The position numbers and the translations under genes are program-made. Of a DNA stretch of 7,323 nucleotides, positions 5,727 through 7,323 are shown piece after piece (the stretch's first letter is position 1; the number at the start of each line of letters is the position of its first letter). Source of the DNA: an uncultured Arcanobacterium sp. (GTDB lineage Bacteria; Actinomycetota; Actinomycetes; Actinomycetales; Actinomycetaceae); NCBI GenBank assembly GCA_958428545.1, contig CAUAGM010000018.1:1-7323 (forward strand), given 5' to 3'. The notes under the pieces were generated by a model that saw only the letters and a program-made list of their open reading frames with translations, did no database searches and had not been told where the DNA came from.

Positions 5727-7323
5727 TCAGCACTCCTCACCTTCGTCTTCTCCGATCAGTTCCTCCTCATCGACGATATCGCAAACGGAATGAGCGCTTT
5801 CAGTATCGGCGCCATCGTGCGCTTCGTTGAAATCTTCTGCATCAAAATCGTCTGTATTGTCGAAATCATCTGCTTTGTCGAAATCGTCGGCGTCGAAATC
5901 ATCTATACTGTTGAAATCGTCCGTATCATCGCAATCATCTGTGCCGTCAAAATCTTCGGCACCGTCAAAGTCTGCACTATCGTCACAATCGGCACCACTA
6001 TTAAGACTCTGGCCGCTATTGTGCGCACGAAGTTCTTCGTCCCATTCCTCTGGATCAAAATCATCGCCAAGTTCATGCTGTAATTCTTCAGCGATCGGCA
6101 TATCAGCGTCTTTATTGTGCTCATCATCAGCACTATCTTCAGCAGATTCATCATCAGATTTATCATCAGAAGCATCGATATTTTCATTATAAGCTGTGAC
6201 GCTGGCGTGAGAATTTTGCTCTTCTGTGATTTCATCAAGCACGTCTTCAAGATCGAGGACCATCGCTGTATCCTCATCATCGCCAACATAAATAGGCTCC
6301 CACTGAGCGCGAATCTTCTGTGCTTCCTCAGTGCGGCCAAGTTCTTCTAGGCGGTCAGCCTTGACGAGTTCCACGCGCGAAGCGAGCTCTTGATCGAGAT
6401 TTTCAACAAGAATTTTCTCAACGAGAGCAAGCCCCCCTTCAAAATCTCCTGTATCAGCTTTTGCCCCAGACGTAACGATAGCAAGCTCAACCTTGCTCTG
6501 CGCATCTAAACGATTCAAAGGGATTTCAGAAATAAACCGCAGTGCTTTTTCGGATCTTCCAAGCCCACGCTCAGAATCTGCTTCGAGTGCCACATGAGAA
6601 TAATCGTTAGAGAAACGGCGATAGGCACGCAGCTCTGTGAGCGCCTCAGAATAACGATTCGTGAGGTAAGCAGAAATACCCACAGCTTCGCGTACAATAT
6701 CGATACGTGCCGCACGTGCATAGGCGGCTTTTGCATGCTGATATGCAACTTCGGGGTCGATATCCATCATTTCGCCAGCATAAGCCAAGTGGCGAGCGAC
6801 GATATCCGCGTTTGTGGAATTCAAGCCACGCAGATGATTTCGTGTTTCTGAAGGAAGTGAATCTGCCGTGATCGATTCTGGAATTTCGTATTGAAGTTCC
6901 TTAGCGCGCTGGCGTTTTTCTTCACCACCGCGAAGGTTACGGAAACCATCATCATCACGTTGAGAGCTACGGCGATCACGCCTTGCAAATTGATTATCAT
7001 CGCGACGCCCGTAAGAACCACGGCGATCATCATCACGACGCCCATAACCACCGCGGCGATCATCATCACGACGAGCAAAACCTCCACGGCGATCATCATC
7101 ACGACGCCCATAACCACCGCGGCGATCATCATCACGACGAGCAAAACCTCCACGGCGATCATCATCACGACGCCCGTAACCACCACGATTATCTGCGCGA
7201 TGTTCGAAACTGCGGCGCTCATCCCTGCCGCCCACACGCTCATTACGCCCGTAACCACTACGCCTATCATCATCGCGACGCCCGTAAGAACCACGGCGAT
7301 CATCATCACGACGCCCATAACCA
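5727..7323 (-). CDS. TPR-like protein with Arg/Asp/Gly repeat region and acidic Asp/Phe tail (5' end outside window)
   Basis: The reading frame is open to the right edge; the GTG at 7235 is an internal codon, so at least 531 residues are encoded and the start is not visible. Numbering from that GTG, three regions appear. Up to about residue 100 (and for 29 residues before the GTG) there is an 11-residue repeat (Y/F)(G/A)RRDDDRRG(G/S). Residues about 105-340 are helical and Ala/Leu/Glu-rich, with TPR-like helix pairs such as VAYQHAKAAYARAARID, YSEALTELRAYRRF and ELASRVELVKADRLEELGRT. Residues about 340-502 are extremely acidic, with repeated DDFD. No signal peptide or membrane segment is visible. 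It occupies the position of mycobacterial Rv1691, a TPR protein, just before the HAD phosphatase. The molecular role is unknown; the Arg/Gly-rich repeats may bind nucleic acid, but that is inference. Confidence 0.88.
   Translation of the reverse strand, partial: GYGRRDDDRRGSYGRRDDDRRSGYGRNERVGGRDERRSFEHRADNRGGYGRRDDDRRGGFARRDDDRRGGYGRRDDDRRGGFARRDDDRRGGYGRRDDDRRGSYGRRDDNQFARRDRRSSQRDDDGFRNLRGGEEKRQRAKELQYEIPESITADSLPSETRNHLRGLNSTNADIVARHLAYAGEMMDIDPEVAYQHAKAAYARAARIDIVREAVGISAYLTNRYSEALTELRAYRRFSNDYSHVALEADSERGLGRSEKALRFISEIPLNRLDAQSKVELAIVTSGAKADTGDFEGGLALVEKILVENLDQELASRVELVKADRLEELGRTEEAQKIRAQWEPIYVGDDEDTAMVLDLEDVLDEITEEQNSHASVTAYNENIDASDDKSDDESAEDSADDEHNKDADMPIAEELQHELGDDFDPEEWDEELRAHNSGQSLNSGADCDDSADFDGAEDFDGTDDCDDTDDFNSIDDFDADDFDKADDFDNTDDFDAEDFNEAHDGADTESAHSVCDIVDEEELIGEDEGEEC
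5733..5738 (-). promoter_or_regulatory. Shine-Dalgarno site that decides the HAD phosphatase start
   Basis: GAGGAG lies 7 nt before ATG 5723-5725 and inside the last codons (Glu-Glu-Cys) of the TPR gene. The TPR stop and the HAD start form TGAGATG, so translation is likely coupled. This favours ATG 5725 over the earlier GTG at 5740. Confidence 0.85.
5798..5990 (-). repeat. Degenerate Asp-Asp-Phe-Asp repeats in the acidic tail of the TPR protein
   Basis: At least seven short units of the type (D/E)DFD or DDFN spaced 5-8 residues apart (for example DDFDADDFDKADDFDNTDDF). On the plus strand this appears as recurring GTCGAAATCATC-like words. The copies differ in spacing and third bases, so the array is older than the one at the other end of the gene. 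Confidence 0.85.
6996..7190 (-). repeat. 33/66-bp tandem repeat array encoding (Y/F)(G/A)RRDDDRRG(G/S)
   Basis: Six 33-bp units are arranged head to tail and alternate mostly between a YG and an FA version, giving a 66-bp higher-order unit. Bases 7018-7175 repeat perfectly with period 66 (every base from 7018 to 7109 equals the base 66 further on). All unit lengths are multiples of three, so copy changes keep the frame. Confidence 0.95.
7248..7323 (-). repeat. Second block of the same Arg/Asp/Gly repeat, running off the window
   Basis: Two further 33-bp units lie upstream in the gene, separated from the main array by a diverged stretch (7191-7247, encoding NERVGGRDERRSFEHRADN). Bases 7269-7323 are identical to 6996-7050 over 55 bp, and the identity is cut only by the window edge. 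Confidence 0.9.

Noticed and set aside
5790..6192. Plus-strand frames rich in Ile/Val or Ser/Lys
   Set aside because: They are antisense to the Asp/Phe tail (GAT codons read back as ATC or shifted). They have periodic composition, no ribosome site and no homologous motif.
7199..7210. TGTTCGAAAC as an actinobacterial LexA box
   Set aside because: The half-sites are in the wrong order and spacing (GAAC then GTTC with 4 nt is expected), and it lies within the repeat-linking coding stretch.
6821..7318. Open frame rich in Val, Met and Ile (looks like a membrane protein)
   Set aside because: It is a shifted reading of the Arg/Asp repeat of the TPR gene on the same strand. The repetition comes from the tandem DNA, and the TPR frame has the conserved core and continues to the operon junction.
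6996..7323. CRISPR-like repeat array
   Set aside because: The units are tandem with no unique spacers, have a 33/66-bp period divisible by three, and translate as one continuous protein.

Overview
The window reads as part of an actinobacterial chromosome of middling GC. The main reason is gene order. On the minus strand, in transcription order, it runs TPR protein, HAD phosphatase, small ORF, tlyA, nadK, recN, which is the order I recall for the M. tuberculosis Rv1691-Rv1696 block. GTG starts, strong Shine-Dalgarno sites and an Arg/Gly/Asp-rich tail on the TPR protein would suit a lower-GC member of the Bifidobacteriaceae or Actinomycetaceae. That family placement is inference, not something the sequence proves.

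Layout. Bases 2-625 (+) hold the 3' part of a type I restriction-modification specificity gene (hsdS), cut by the left edge. A 77-bp gap between convergent genes follows, with no convincing terminator. From 703 to the right edge, all genes are on the minus strand and packed as one unit: recN (703-2409), nadK (2421-3287), tlyA (3299-4174), a 71-codon ORF (4183-4398), a HAD-IIA phosphatase (4391-5725) and a TPR protein (5727 to beyond 7323). The spacings are 11, 11, 8, -8 and 1 nt, and four of the Shine-Dalgarno sites touch or overlap the upstream gene's last codons or stop. No promoter is visible, so transcription must begin beyond the right edge.

How the genes fit together. The products do not form one pathway. 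They cover rRNA 2'-O-methylation (TlyA), NADP supply (NadK), double-strand break repair (RecN), phosphate-ester hydrolysis (HAD) and an unassigned TPR protein. They are best seen as a conserved housekeeping operon. hsdS is accessory and marks a junction between core and variable DNA.

The unusual element is the set of in-frame repeats decorating the operon's proteins. The TPR protein has an 11-residue Arg/Asp/Gly repeat at its N-terminal side (DNA period 33/66 bp, partly perfect) and an Asp/Phe-rich tail. The HAD protein ends in an Asp/Ser/Ala tail, the small ORF has a KPQAP duplication, and TlyA ends in SAG repeats from a 9-bp tandem array. I found no mobile element, RNA gene or CRISPR array, and no clear new system beyond these repeat-bearing tails.
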